Source: Buddleja alternifolia
Taxonomy: Eukaryota; Streptophyta; Magnoliopsida; Lamiales; Scrophulariaceae
Reading direction: 5' to 3'
Assembly (NCBI GenBank): GCA_019426215.1
Contig: CM033391.1
Coordinates: 6,002,708-6,066,707 of the forward strand
DNA length: 64,000 bases
Below, piece after piece: positions 14,936 to 29,720 of the stretch (positions within the stretch are counted from its first letter, which is position 1; every line of letters starts with the position of its first letter). The translations under genes and the position numbers were made by a program. Under the pieces are notes generated by a model. The model did no database searches. It was not told where the DNA came from and saw nothing but the letters and a program-made list of their open reading frames with translations.

Positions 14936-17900
14936 ATGGCACTAAGGATGATGCATACTCTAACTCTCCCACTTGCTCCCATCCATTACAGTAAGTTCAG
15001 ACCCTTATAATTTTCCTGTTTTAATTTCTTTAACTGTAATTATATATGTATATATATATATATATATAAATGTTTCCCGTTTGGGTGATGCCCGTTAATT
15101 TTTGAACTTCACAATCTGTAGTAAAGATATGTTTACTGTAATTGATGACGACTGCTGATTGTTGGCTGGTGGATGTAGTGGTTGAATAAATCTTAAATCT
15201 TTTGAAATTGCGATGATGGTATTATGGGTTCTTGGTTTATTCTGTACGAAATCGGCCAAATGTAGTTAATGAGATGAAATATAATATACAGAATTTTGAA
15301 AGCTCATTTATGGATATTGAAGTGCGTTTTAATGGGTTTTTCTTTACTCATAAGTGTGAATTCAATTATCCAATTATAGTTTGGTTCCAACTTCCAACGA
15401 ATTATTGCGAGTAAAGGGCTCTATTTAATTCTTTTATTACTGAAAAGTTTGTAAGTATTGATAGTTATGTGAGTGAAGTAAAGGAGAGAACAATAGGTGG
15501 TGAGCAACAATTATTTTTGTTTTATTACTAGTTTTATTAAGCTTTTATGATCCTTTAATATATGTAGAGGATATTTGCCCAGAGTTGTTGGAAACATATA
15601 TGTAGATAGAAAGAGAAAGTTCGTAAGGATTAAGAGCCCATCTGACCCCACGGTTAACAAGCTAAAACCTGCATTTGGAGTGCAAATGTTATTTTTATGA
15701 GTGTTTGACCCCCTTCTGTATGATCCCGTTTGGACCTTTTTGCGTTACAAATGCATGTTTTGCCAAAGCTTGAAATTGAACTTTTTGCCTAATCAATTCT
15801 AAGAGAATCACTTCTCCGATAACCAAGTATGCAATGGCTGGACCAAACTAACCCATAGTTTCATGAGGTGGATACGTTGTTAGGTCGGTGTAACGTGTTA
15901 AAGGGGGTTGGTTTCTTGATTTAGTTTTACGGTGTTATGGTGTGGAAGTTGAGTATTCAAGATTGATTTATCTTTCGGTTTAGTGCATTAAGGTATAGAC
16001 CCGGAGATACGTGCGCTCAAGTACTAATGTAACTGGAGGTATTAGGAACTTTAATTTTTGGAAAGTGCCAACTTGCTAAATTGGAATTCATGAGAAAATC
16101 GGATGTTTGATGAAGTTATTATTGTTTTTTTTTTTACTAGATGAAGTATTGTTGCTGATAATATTTGCGGCATGTATTTGAAAGGTCGTTTTTTTTCGTT
16201 TCTTCAGAAATATAATTGACCAAAGCTGATAAGTGATAACGAAGAATATTCACAGGATTTGAATTTAAGTCTTTTGTTCATAATTTAATACCTGGTGGAG
16301 ATTGCTTGCTCCGAAGCCCTTGGTTTGTGTTGGAAGAGTTTGAAGTTGTAATCTTTTTCGTGTTTCTTTAGACGCTCGTCATTAAATTCTTTGGATCATA
16401 AACTAAAAGATTTTCTTCTATTTATCTTACTCCCCTTCTCACAGACGAGGCGTATGTAAATTTGGAGAAAATTTATTCCTGTTTATGAGAATAAACCAAT
16501 TTTAACTTGATAAATGTTTTATCCGAACAATCATCTTAAATTTTTGTCTTTTCATCTTTTAATTTTTAGTTTTGCGCTTTTAGTTAAGAAATATAATTTC
16601 CATGTATATTGAAGAATCCACTTGTGATCATATGAATTCATATTACTTTCATCTTGATACAAGTAAAATATATTTGCTTGTAAATATTACGATGCTGTGA
16701 TGAAAATAAATCAGAGTGTATTTCTTTTTTGTGTCAATCAGCTAGAAATTTCGATCCAAGTGTCCCGCAAAATGTTGGTTCTCTATCTGCGAATAAGACA
16801 AAAGTACGAGGTAGAGAAATTGTAAGAACACCGTCAGCACTAGCAGAAACAGCAGCTTCTATTGCAGTTGCTGCCACAGTTGTTGGAGCTGCTGCTACAT
16901 TCCTTGTAAGAAGAACAAAAAGTTCTGAAGTAACCAAGGTATGTATAACTACTTTGAAGAAATCTATATGTATCTAGAGTTAAAACACATTTAACTTAGC
17001 TAATAAATAAAATATCCTAGACCCGATTAATGGAAAATGCAACATTTTTCATACACGTTTCATATAGAGGCATAATTTCTCATGATCTGTGTTTTGGGAG
17101 AAACACTTTGTTAGGAGATGTAATGATTAAGGGTTGTGTTTGAATTGAAGGATTTGAGAAGTAAAGATTTCATATTTATAATATAAATCCATTCAGCGTG
17201 TTCGAATGATTTCAAATTACAATATATTTCAAATATTCCTAATATGTAGTTATTTGAAAACCCTTGCATCAAAAACTCTGAAGTTTGAGAAATTATCATA
17301 ATTTTTCCTATTAGTAAAAACATATTACAATTTCACCTCTTGTAAAAACAGATTCAATTTCATCCATGCTGCTAGAGTTGTTAGAATCTGAATTAGGGTG
17401 TTCTGAGGATTTGAAATACCCAAGGGGCCTCGTGGTAATTGCCCAATAAATGAGGGGTTTGCTTATCATTATCCCTAAGAATAATCCTGCACCTTATGAT
17501 GTTATTTTTTACTGCAATTCTTATGATGGTGACAGGTCCCTATGAAAACCTGTGAGGATTGTGGCGGTTCGGGTGTTTGTCCCGAATGCAACGGTGAAGG
17601 ATTCGTGGTTAAGAGATTGTCCGAGCAAAGTGCAGAAAGAGCAAGATTAATGGCAAAGAATATGGCAACTAGATACACAGCAGGGTAAATATGTCAACAT
17701 TCCTTCCGTTTTCCCTTTCTACATCTCTATATAGGTAATTATATAAAGGGATAATTAGGTCACCCTCCCTCACTTATTGGGTAATTACCATGACCCCCGA
17801 CGTTTTGTAAATTACCAAAACACCCCCCTGTTAGATCCTGACAACTAGAAAATAGGGGATGAAAATGTAATCTGACATGGAAAGTTAGTTATGATAATTT

Positions 17901-18078
17901 CTCAAACATTAGAGATACTTTTTTATAATCAGGATCTCACGCGAGGGGTGTCTATATAATTTAACCTTATATAAACTTCTCCATTGACAGGCTCCCAAAG
18001 AAGTGGGGCTACTGCACAAAATGCTCCTCTGCTCGATCCTGTAGTACGTGTGATGGTACCGGGAAGCTAATATTCTAA
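14936..18078 (+). CDS. Plastid-type DnaJ zinc-finger (CxxCxGxG) protein
   Basis: Exons 14936-14990, 16742-16938, 17536-17684 and 17991-18078 sum to 489 nt, 162 aa plus stop, with GT-AG borders and phases that fit. The Ser/Thr/basic N-terminus looks like a plastid transit peptide (inferred). Residues 51-74 are an Ala/Val-rich hydrophobic segment that could be a transmembrane helix. The C-terminal half has four Cys pairs (CEDC at 90-93, CPEC at 99-102, CTKC, CSTC) in the DnaJ cysteine-rich arrangement, without any J domain. Such stand-alone zinc fingers (BSD2/ORANGE-like group) assist assembly or redox folding of chloroplast proteins. The exact orthologue is not identified. A MITE-like AT repeat lies in intron 3. 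A tiny ATG at 14931 precedes the start and terminates after four codons. Confidence 0.85.
14991..16741 (+). other. Intron 1 of the DnaJ zinc-finger gene (1751 bp)
   Basis: GTAAGT donor and TCAATCAG acceptor. A TA microsatellite lies near 15047-15068. No gene was recognised inside. Confidence 0.75.
17740..17965. repeat. MITE-like repeat in intron 3 of the DnaJ gene
   Basis: The sequence starts GGGATAATTAGGTCACC and runs through CCTCACTTATTGGGTAATTACC, a pattern that recurs inverted and diverged at its right side and in the repeat at 27021-27280. Ends and target duplication are not clean. Confidence 0.35.
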
Positions 18079-18423
18079 AACAAATCTTATATTAGTCAGA
18101 TCAAGTCAGGTGCTTATAGCTTCGATATCACAGGTATGGAACTGTTCCTGGATTCTAGATGTGAGTTATTTATTGTATATTCGGTTGCTGATCATGTATA
18201 GATATTTTTGTTCAAATTTAGTGAAGTTTTGCTATATAAAGAGGAACTCCATACCTCGACTTTGATTATAAGCTGCACTGGTTCCATTAATCTTTGAAGA
18301 TTTTTGTGTTCAAGTCTTGAAGAGTTCGGAAAATCTGTTTATGTGTTCTTCTGGACAAGTGATTTATGAGTTATTATTCTTACTCCGAACATCTATATAA
18401 AGGGTTTTTGAGAGTTCATAATC

Positions 18424-18640
18424 AACATGCAATCCTAGATTCAAGCTAGAGAAACACAACGAAAGTTATCTCAACCAAACTTCTTCAAATTCAAGAATAT
18501 TGAAGATGTTCATCAAGTTATAATGTTTGTGATTACGGGTGCAAAATCTTCATATTAACGTCATGGAAGTCCAAATCAACTCTGAAGGAAGATTGAAGTG
18601 ACATTCCACCTTCAAGTTCTCAAATCTCATATGTCGTTCA
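18424..18640 (+). repeat. Dispersed repeat, copy A
   Basis: Shares long stretches, including CCTAGATTCAAGCTAGAGAA and the AACGAAAGTT segment, with 29517-29720 in the same orientation. The pair are diverged copies of one repeat, possibly a retrotransposon LTR piece. The family is not recognised. Confidence 0.65.
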
Positions 18641-19399
18641 TAGCTTTTGATCCAAGAATATGACGCTAAGCTCTCAACTTAATGTTGTAGAATTTCAAAC
18701 ATATTTTTGGCAAGGCTAAATAGGCTATTCTTCCGGCTTTCAAATATCTTACAAATCATTGTACTTGTAGAAAGAAGCATAGGATTAGAGTTAGGGTTGT
18801 ACTCAAGATATTGATTCAGTCAACAAAAATCTAATTTGCCACTATTCTTTTTATGTTTTAAATTTTCAACATAAAAGCTATGACGTCAAACTCTACTGAT
18901 AAAGTTGATGTTTAAGATTAGAGGTTTTGAGTTTTATTTCCATCAATGTGCTAAAATAGTTATAAGTTGAATGTAAATTGTAACTAATTGGAAAATATTG
19001 ATAGTACTACTCGTGTTACACGTAAATGATTCACTTAAAAATAAAAATGAATTTCAAACGTTGTGTAACCAATACACTCAAAAAAATGAAAAACAAATTT
19101 CAGACTAGGGTTTGGTCAATCCCTAGTTGGATCAATAACTTCACTTTCATTGGGCCTCATTTGACATTAGTTCAGTCACACTTGCACATATCCCAATCAG
19201 CCCTTAGAATGCCGAACATGCAGCCTATTGGGCTTGTATTTAGACCGATCCAATATGTAGGCCTTTTAACAAAACAAAAGTCTAATGTTACAGCTTATTT
19301 GTACAGCTCGGCCCAAACAAGCATATATACTTACTGTCTCAATGAGGTAAAACTCGTATTATACTCGCATAGTATCCATATGTACACACAATAAAAAAA

Positions 19400-19670
19400 T
19401 ACTTCTATTTCCCGTATACATTTTGAACATAACGAATAATATTCGTATTTTTGAGTTGAACCGTTTAGTACGCGAACATGGCGTATCATGTGTTATACTT
19501 GACGAATAATACACTCTTTTTGGCCCAAAAATATTATTTTTATTTAAAATTAAAAAATAAATAAAGATTATTATAATAATTTATTGAATATTATATTGTT
19601 AAAAAACACAAATATTAATAATTTATCAAATTAATTATTGTCAACTAATGACTCGCACAAATTACTTTTT
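19400..19670 (+). repeat. Dispersed AT-rich repeat, copy A
   Basis: Related to 28010-28330: both contain GAATAATATTCGTATTTTTG followed by an AT-rich body ending in AATTATTGTC. No coding capacity is seen. Confidence 0.55.
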
Positions 19671-19810
19671 TTCATAATAGGTCGTCTATATGTGCGCTTA
19701 ATTGGATAACCTCAATGTTTTGTGTTTTATTATATATAGATTACCTTGTATGGCACATGTGGTCTGCCTGTAGTGAAGCCATCTTTAAAAACAAAACAAT
19801 TGATATCAGG

Positions 19811-19979
19811 AAAATTCTTGTATAAATCGGGTTTTGGGCCCCACTTGTGTACCTTGTGGATGTGATTATTCCACATTGCTTGTTTTTTAATTCAAAAAAA
19901 TAAAATAAATGATGTGGAGTAATCACATCCACAAGGTGCATAGGTGGGTCACAAGACCCGGTGTATATAAGTGTTTTCT
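19811..19979. mobile_element. Small foldback MITE (MULE-like)
   Basis: The 169-bp element folds back on itself: the left arm ACCTTGTGGATGTGATTATT pairs with the right arm ATCACATCCACAAGGT around an AT-rich loop. It is flanked by ATTGATATCAGG (19799-19810) and ATTGATACCAGG (19980-19991), 12 bp with one mismatch. The size of the flanking repeat and the GGAAAA-type ends suggest a MULE-derived MITE like the one in CDC48 intron 7. Confidence 0.7.
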
Positions 19980-20139
19980 ATTGATACCAGGTTTATTTGG
20001 AAACTAACCACCCTCGCTTTAAACACCACACCTGCTAGTCAGGCTCATAAATTAACACAATGTTTAACTCTTAAGTAGGAAACACCACTGGTTCAACGGT
20101 TCAAATTAAATGTAAATGATGCTTCTTCGTCTAATCCAG

Positions 20140-20510
20140 GTATGGCGGAATTGGTGGTATATTTCAAAATCATGATGGCCAATTTGTCTTTGCATTTGCC
20201 AAAAATATTGGCATTAACTCTAATAACATAGCTGAGCCATGGGCCCTACATGACGATGATACATGCTAAAACCAAAGGATTATTTCTCCTCATCTTACAA
20301 ACTGATTCAACCTTTCTAATCCATTGTTTTAATAGGTCCAAAGAAACACCGGCCAAGTTGAAGCCTCTTCTAGTAGACTGCCGGAAGATCTCAACTGACA
20401 TTGTTCGGTCATAATATTTAGAAAATAGAGAGGATATAAGGAGCTAAATCAAGCGACAAATGGGCTAGCTAAGTTCGTTGTAGACTAACAGTTTGTAGAT
20501 AGTAGTTTTG
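20140..20510 (+). pseudogene. LINE-type RNase H domain remnant
   Basis: Conceptual reading gives GGIFQNHDGQFVFAFAKNIG followed by an N-x-x-AE stretch. This is the characteristic opening of the plant non-LTR retrotransposon RNase H (RVT_3) domain. Further on (20430-20480) a segment resembles the NQATNGLAKF end of that domain. Stops and frame changes occur throughout, so it is a dead fragment. The rest of the LINE is not seen next to it. Confidence 0.5.
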
Positions 20511-20841
20511 TAGAATGCCCATCTTTTTTGTCCACTCTTATGCATAATGATATGCACTCTTTGTAACCCGCAAACCTAGTGCTCCATGTACCATATGTCG
20601 TTAAATAAGTTAATCTATCCTACGGCCTTTGCATGATCAAAAGAAAATAAAAATCAACAACTATATTTCTTCCATAAAATTAATACTAAATAACATTTTA
20701 CGAGAAAAGCCCAACAAACACCTATCACATAAAAGCTTGGCCCAACTTATATTTTCACTGCATCATTAAATTCAAGACGAAGGAAACATCCTAAATATGT
20801 AGACCAATAATCCCGAATTGACAATTATAATTCTAAGCTAT

Positions 20842-20962
20842 AAAAACCCCATTTACCTCCATAAAGGAGGGGAAACCCACAACTTGTAGCAATCTGGATT
20901 TGAATTCAAGACCTATCACATAAAGTGTGAGATGGATACCACTAAACCAACAGGACTTGATT
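20842..20962 (-). mobile_element. tRNA-derived SINE copy
   Basis: Read on the minus strand it has an A-box-like GGTTTAGTGGTATCCA, a B-box-like TTGAATTCAAATCC, then ACAAGTTGTGGGTTTCCC. It aligns with the SINE at 29769-29979, which shares the A-box, the B-box spacing and the ACAAGTTGTG segment. Confidence 0.6.
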
Positions 20963-21719
20963 CACCGCATCATTATTAGATAAAAAGAAATCGGTTGTTT
21001 ATATCAAAAAATAGTATTTACAAATTGAATTTTGATGAAACGCCAATAATAATATGAGATACAGTTAGGGATGGCAACGGGCCGGTTCCGGGTTGGTTCT
21101 TGAGGATCCGGATCCGGATCCGAAATTGCATAAATTTTTGGAACCCGGAACTGGAACCGCATAATGAAGGACCCGAAACCGCTAGGACCCAGAACCGCTA
21201 GACTCGCAGGTACCCGCGAGTATTATTTTTTACTACCGCTCGCGGGTACCCGCGAGTTTGGAACCGGAACCGGAACCGCGGGTACCCGTGAATTTGGAAT
21301 CGGAACCGGAACCGGAACCGGAACCGCAATACTTTTTTTTTTTTTTTTTTTTTTGGGATAGAGTTTTGCCTTTTTTTCTTTTCCTATTTTTGTATTTTTT
21401 TTCTTCTTTTTCTTCTATATGTTCTCCATATGTATGTAAATAATATTATAACAAAAAAATGATGTAAATATATCCAATAATATTATAACAAAAAAAATGA
21501 TGTTATACTATGATTTTTCTCATTAATCATCCCTAATTAAAACCTAAAATCATCAATTATGTGGAGATGCTGACAAGAATTGTAAACTATTCAATACATA
21601 CTTATTAAATTATGAGACAAGAATTGTAAACTATTCAAGAATTGTAAACTATTCAATTATGTGGAGATGATATTAAATCGAAGTCAATACAGAATTTTCA
21701 TACTAATTTTGAATATGAA

Positions 21720-21856
21720 TTAACTAAGCCGTTCAACACCACATTCTTCTTCTTCTTCTTCTTCCACCGTGTCCTCCTCCTCATCCAATATTGTAGGACA
21801 AGTCGATAAATTGCCAAACGTGGGACAAGTACCTAACAAAATAAACAAAGAAATAG

Positions 21857-21895
<39 letters not shown>

Positions 21896-24002
21896 TAACA
21901 ATAACGTAACATTAAATGATAAAATTGTACTCAAAGTTAACTTACCATTTGCCTCTTTCCATAACCAACTACGAGAACACATCAACGCCTCCATAGTCGA
22001 AGGATGGAGCCTACTCCGGTGTGGGCTTAGTAATCTTCCACTAGTACTAAAAGCAGATTCTGATGCAACCGTTGAAATAGGAATAGCTAAAATGTCTCTT
22101 GCCATAGCTTGTAAGGTAGGATATTTGAGTCCATTTACCTTCCACCAACTCAACACATCAAAACTCTGCGTTCTTGGCAAAATTCTCTCCTCCAAATATC
22201 CATCCAACTCAGATGTCAAAGACGTTGTATCAGCGAAACGTGAAGCTGCAAATAAATCATACTCCTCTAGAGAATCATCCGCGGATGCATCCGTGACACT
22301 AGAAACACCACCGCGTATCATGCTTCCAAAGCTTCCCCTAGTACTCGAGCTATCACTCCTAGTTGTAGCTCTCGACTGATAATCGCTCAACAACTCATAA
22401 CAATTATGGCGAATTTCATCAATTTTAGTTTGCGATTGTTCACCATAAATCTTTCGGAAGTAAAACTCAACTAATATCATCTTATATCTAGGGTCCAAAA
22501 CAGCAGCAACCCCCATCATGATATGACAAGTCTCCCAATACTTGTCATATTTTTCCAACATTTTCTTTGCCATATCTTGAACTATCCAATTCGGACTCTT
22601 TACCCACTCATCTAACTTTACTTTTATATTACTAATATTTGGAAAGTAAACATTAGAAGTAGGATACAGAGTCCCAGAAAACATCTCAGTTGCTCGATAA
22701 AAAAATTTCAACCTTTCACAAATTTCAGTTGCATTCACCCAATCCTCGTCAGTTGGTAGCCTATGGTAGTATTTCTCCGAATCTTTAACTCGTGGAAACA
22801 CATCCTTATAGATTATTGCGGTTTCGAGCATCAAATAAGTGGAATTCCAACGAGTTTTACAATCAATAGACAACTTTTTAGTACTGCCTATTTCCAACTG
22901 ACGAGCACAATCCTCAAATTTTTCTACTCTAGCAGGTGAAGCAGTCCAATAAACCACACAGTCCCGTATCCTCTCAATTGCATCAGTAATCACTCCCAAA
23001 CCATCTTTAACAATCAAATTAAGAATATGAGCACAACAACGCATGTGTAGTACCTTTCCATTCAATAGCATATCTCTCCTTGGGAGCTTTTCCACGAGGC
23101 GATCAAGCATGACATCATTTGTCGAACAATTGTCTACAGTAATTGTCGACAATTTTCGATTAATTTTCCAATCAATCAAAGCTCGATTAAGTTGCCCTGA
23201 CAAAGCTTTGGCGGTATGTGGAGCTGGAACATATATAAACCTACACCAAGTAGTCGAATGTTACATGCAAGATTGAAAAATACATAAATCCAATAACAAA
23301 TCTAAGAAATAAAGCATTTCAAATACCTCAAACTACAACTCTGTAAGACCCAAGAGTCGTCAATGTAATGTCCCGTAATTGCCATAAATCCTTTCTTGTT
23401 GTTGCTTGATGTCCACATGTCAGTTGTGATGACAATTCGACACTTAAGCTTCTCCAATAAGTTGTAACACTTGACCCTCTCATTACTATAAATCTTCATA
23501 ATATCATTTTTAAGAGTGTTTCTCGACATCACCTGAAAGCTTGATTTGAAGCTAGCAACGAACCTACGAAATCCAACATGGTCAACGATACTAAGAGGAT
23601 AATCGTGTAAAACAACCATCATCGCAAGTCACGTCTTGTTTCTTCTTCATTGAATGTTTTATGCTCTTGGCTTCCAACGACTTTCTTGTTTGCCATCGAC
23701 GGGCTTTGACGAACACCGCTACCTCCGGGCTTTTTTTTACAAGATAAATTATAATGTTTGCCTAAGCTAGATGTTCCATTTTTACTAGGAGCCCTGAGTT
23801 TTATTCCACAATACTTACACTCTCCATATTGACACCCATCAACCTTAATTCTATTGAAGTGAGCCCATACGTCTGATGTTAGCTTCCTTTTACCAGAAAC
23901 AATCTCACTTCCCACATCAATATCTCTACTATTATCCCCTATCTCCATACTACTATCTTGTAAATTGATGGATGGTAGAGAATCACGTTCTTCCGGTTCC
24001 AT
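21720..24002 (-). pseudogene. hAT transposase (RICESLEEPER/DAYSLEEPER-like), one-base frameshift
   Basis: Exons on the minus strand: 24002-23327, 23240-21946 and 21832-21720, with GT-AG introns of 86 and 113 bp; the second intron contains an AAT microsatellite. Total coding is 2084 nt, one base short of 695 codons. The break is at about 23620-23626, where the frame shifts between the ETRRDL and MMVVLHDYPLS segments. Domains in order: BED zinc finger (CKYCGIKL with SLGKHYNLSC), DDE region with TTDMWTS and TVDNCSTND aspartates, and the C-terminal dimerisation block SESAFSTSGRLLSPHRSRL. An acidic tail forms the last exon. If the missing base were an assembly error, the gene would be complete. 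Confidence 0.85.
21859..21893. repeat. AAT microsatellite
   Basis: About twelve AAT units on the plus strand, lying within intron 2 of the hAT transposase. Confidence 0.9.
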
Positions 24003-24596
24003 CTACAAATCGAAAGACCAAAAATTATTAGTGTTTCAAATAAGGCCCCTAATTATTTCTAACTATTAGTATTAGTTTTATACCTTTAATCACCCAAACA
24101 TAATCTAATTCACTACAAGTTCTCTCAAAGAAGTTGGCCTTTCATTTTTTTTTTTCGAGTAAACAAAGTTTGGCATGTGAGTAATGCTTCTGGAAAAGAG
24201 ATTTGTTTTAATGTAAATTACAGTAGACATCCCCTTTCAGTAAACTGTTTTATACTATATTCATTCAACATTTGCTTCATTGTATTTATACATATTTCAG
24301 GGTGATTATAGGAAAGCCATATGATAAGATGAAATTGAAGAGAAATAAGAAGCAGCAACATTGCAGAAGAAGCAGTAATCAAGCACATCTCAAGAAAAAC
24401 TAACATTGGACTCTCACTTCATCACATAATTCTCTAACATAAAAGGGATATAATTAATTGGAAAAGAAGAACATTAAAAAGAAAATATTTCATCTAGACA
24501 TTTCAACAAACACTTGATTGACATTCCAAATATTAGGCTAAAATTCTAGATATTGGAGATAATCACCCCAAGTGAGTGCGCCGCCGCAGCCGTCGG

Positions 24597-24634
24597 TAGA
24601 GAGAGAGAGATGAGAGAGAGAGAGAGGAGAGATG
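24597..24634. repeat. GA-rich microsatellite in the hAT 5' leader
   Basis: A run of GAGAGA interrupted by a few other bases, about 600 bp upstream of the transposase start on the minus strand, next to a short GC-rich patch (24575-24596). Confidence 0.7.
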
Positions 24635-25235
24635 GTTTGAAGAAATCGTGAGTTAAGGAAATTAAAACCTGCTCAGATTGTATTTCGGTCGAGGAAATAA
24701 TATGTATATTCGTATATAATATCTATATTCATATGTAATCTTATAATATATATATTCTTTGTGCTAAAAATTTGAAGAGATATGCAAAACCATAGCTTTT
24801 CATCTCTCTCTCTCTTGGACGTATGGAGGAAGACACTTAAAAGAAAAATTAAGTTAGTTACTTAAAAAAAAAAAAAAAATTTGCAGCAGGTCCAGGTCGG
24901 TTCCGGGTCGAACCCAGAACCGAACCGGAACCGCTAGGGACCCGATAAATGGACCCGGAACCGATTAGTGCGGGGGGAACCGGAACCGCTTGGACGGTTC
25001 CGGGGCGGATCCGGGTTGGACCCGGATCCATTGCCATCCCTAGACTCATACAGTTATATGCTTAATTATACATTTATTTAATTTGTTTTCCCAATATAAT
25101 AAATTGCATTGGTTAAAATAGAGGGTTTAAATCTTATTACTCTAAATCCAAGATATATTATAATTAATTATCATAAATAATGAGGAATTCACACATTCAA
25201 TGCCCACAAACTATAGGGGTATAATAGTCATTTCG

Positions 25236-25280
25236 CCCAACCCAAACGCCTGGGGGGAAAAAAAAGAAAAAACCCTAGCT
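25236..25280 (+). promoter_or_regulatory. Telo-box and site II-like motif upstream of RPL11
   Basis: AAAACCCTAG at about 25269-25278 is a telo-box. GCCCAACCC near 25236-25245 contains a reverse TTGGGC site II-like core. The pair is a well-known signature of plant ribosomal-protein promoters that coordinates expression in dividing cells. Both lie about 100-140 bp before the ATG. Confidence 0.7.
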
Positions 25281-25375
25281 TCACTCTTGTTATATCTTTC
25301 ATCTCAGTCATTTGCAGCTCATTGTTTCCCAAACCTCCTACCGCCGCGCCGCCGCCACCAACCTCCACATCAGTC

Positions 25376-27540
<2,165 letters not shown>

Positions 27541-28009
27541 GTTCAGAGTGGTTTATTAAACCTTAGAGATCTGTGCCTTCGTTGGTCGATTTACAATATC
27601 TTTTTTGGCTCGAAGTTTTGTAGAATTTCAGAGGACCTCTTTTTACTTCCATCTTTTCCGAGTAAGACGGTTTCTTTGTGCTTTATATTTGGTTATTTGC
27701 TAAATTATGATATGGTTTTGGTGATTCTATTCATGAAGTTTGTTCTAAATTCAAATGTCATTTTCCTGTGATGAGTGAAGTTTTATAGGATGACCTAATA
27801 AGTTCTGGTTAAGTACTTAAGTCGTTCTTTCTATAGTTGAAAGGCAAAGAAATCATTAGGTTATGTCTTATATTTTCTATTTGATATTGTCAGTATGAAG
27901 TACACATAAATTATATAAATTGGGACTTCTACAAATTTCAAGGGGTGTTTATGAAATCTCTCTTAGTTATAACTCCTATTATATTGTATAGGACAAGTAC
28001 GTATATATA

Positions 28010-28330
28010 ATTGAAAAATATTTTTGTTTTCCATATGCATTTTGAATATACCGAATAATATTCGTATTTTTGAGTTGAATCTTTTAAAACATGTACTTTA
28101 TGTATCTTATATTATATTCGAGTTGAATCTTTTAAAACATGTACTTTATGTATCTTATATTATATTCGACAAATAATATTATATAATTGGCAAAAAGAAT
28201 TTTATTTTAATTTAAAATTGAAATTATAGTAAAGTTGTTAATTGAATATTATATGATGAAAGACCATATTATCAATGATTTTACCAAAATATGAATTATT
28301 GTCGACAAGTGGCTCTTATAATTTTTTTTA
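28010..28330 (+). repeat. Dispersed AT-rich repeat, copy B, with internal tandem duplication
   Basis: Related to 19400-19670. Within it, a unit of about 54 bp (GAGTTGAATC TTTTAAAACA start, ending in TATTATATTC) is present twice in tandem at about 28071-28170, nearly identical, so that duplication is recent. Confidence 0.6.
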
Positions 28331-29516
28331 TTTCACCGAAAAGTTTATTTTTATTCATATTTTATATGTACAAGTACTAATCCGTTTATTTCCCCTTTCT
28401 ATATCTTTTAGTCGAATTTGTCACCGTAATTTACAATGAAAGTTTGTAAAATACGCATATGTATTAAATATCGACTTTTTCCCATCTTGTATTTAACTAA
28501 GTATGAAACTCTTAATGAAGGACATTGAGCTTCCCTAGGCATGGGTGGTAAATTGAGGTTGATATAATTACTCTTGGTGACGGGGTAAAATAATCCTTTC
28601 AAAACTCGACTTCTCAACTATTGATATTGGATTAAGGACATGATACGGTCTCTATCACCGCGCACACGCAAAATGTCCAGCAAATTATTAAGCTAATGCA
28701 AAATCATATCATCCCCTCGAATATGCTCCTTCATAGCAAAATGCAAAATTCAAAAATATATATGTTCTCCATTCTCTTCCACCCACCTCCACTATAAGCA
28801 CCTCTAATTCGAATAATTTTCTTTCTTATTAATTTTCCAAGCAATTTTGAGTGTGAATTACATGTATATATCAACCTTTCAATCGCTCTTGAACGAGTCC
28901 ATGCAGACACTATCCTAGGGTAGCATCGCTTGCTTCTATATTCTACACCTACAATAATCCTAGCAAATAAGACTTACCCATGTTTGTACTGTAGATTTGA
29001 GCCAACAATTTTTTTATTTTTAAAAATATTATCTTCACTTTAATTTTGAAGAAATACATATGTGAGAAAAGTTCTCTAGAATAAAATTATGAGGTACATT
29101 TATAGGATTTTATTTTACATCTATTAAATTTGTTTTCTTAAATACACACATTTGAAAGTATAATATGGAAAACGGTGGTATACACCTTTTATCGAATACT
29201 GAACGATGTTATTAATGCACGTCAATATCATTGCTAATGAGACATCATTTACACCTTTTTAAGCATACGGCAATGTGTGTATACATGCGTTTTCCATATA
29301 ATATGAAATTATGAATAGACAGTTTAAACCTTATTAATAATCTAAAGGGTAAAATTCATTTTGCCCACCTCTACTATAGACACACCATAAAATACCTCAT
29401 CTGCCTCTAAAACTTTCAAACACCCATTCTACTATATTAAAATACATCAAACACCCCCTCATTGAGACTGCCGTTATTTGCTATGGAACGACGTTAGTAC
29501 AATGGGGGCTTTTACT

Positions 29517-29720
29517 CCTAGATTCAAGCTAGAGAAACACAACGAAAGTTCTCTCAACCAAAGTTCTTCGAATTCAAGAAGATTGAAGGTGTTCAACATG
29601 TTATAATGTTTGATTTCGAGTGCTAAGTCCTTATATTAACGTCATAGAAGTTCAAATCAACTATGAAGGAAGACTGAAGTGACAATTCCACCTTTAAGTT
29701 CTCGGATCCCGTATAGTGTT
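29517..29720 (+). repeat. Dispersed repeat, copy B
   Basis: Same orientation and order of blocks as 18424-18640, with scattered substitutions and small indels. Family unknown. Confidence 0.65.

Larger units (their letters stand above)
18079..19798. other. Intergenic DNA with two dispersed repeats
   Basis: After the probable 3' UTR of the DnaJ gene, 18424-18640 and 19400-19670 are related to segments near 29519-29720 and 28010-28330. The open frame at 19026-19394 has no recognisable domain and is rejected as a gene. Confidence 0.55.
21066..25042 (-). mobile_element. Nearly intact autonomous-type hAT element
   Basis: The 3977-bp element is bounded by inverted termini TAGGGATGGCAACGG (21066-21080) and its partner TAGGGATGGCAATGG read inverted from 25042. 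Both ends carry GGAACCGGAACC-type subterminal repeats over 100-250 bp. Inside, on the minus strand, is one three-exon hAT transposase. The expected 8-bp target duplication is not clean: ATACAGT precedes the left end directly but appears on the right only after five extra bases. Confidence 0.85.

Noticed and set aside
19026..19394. 122-codon open frame
   Set aside because: Not recognised; adjacent to dispersed repeats; composition like the surrounding non-coding DNA.
20842..20962. Possible tRNA genes at the SINE heads
   Set aside because: A and B boxes are present but the sequences do not close into a cloverleaf with a proper acceptor stem; they continue into SINE bodies.
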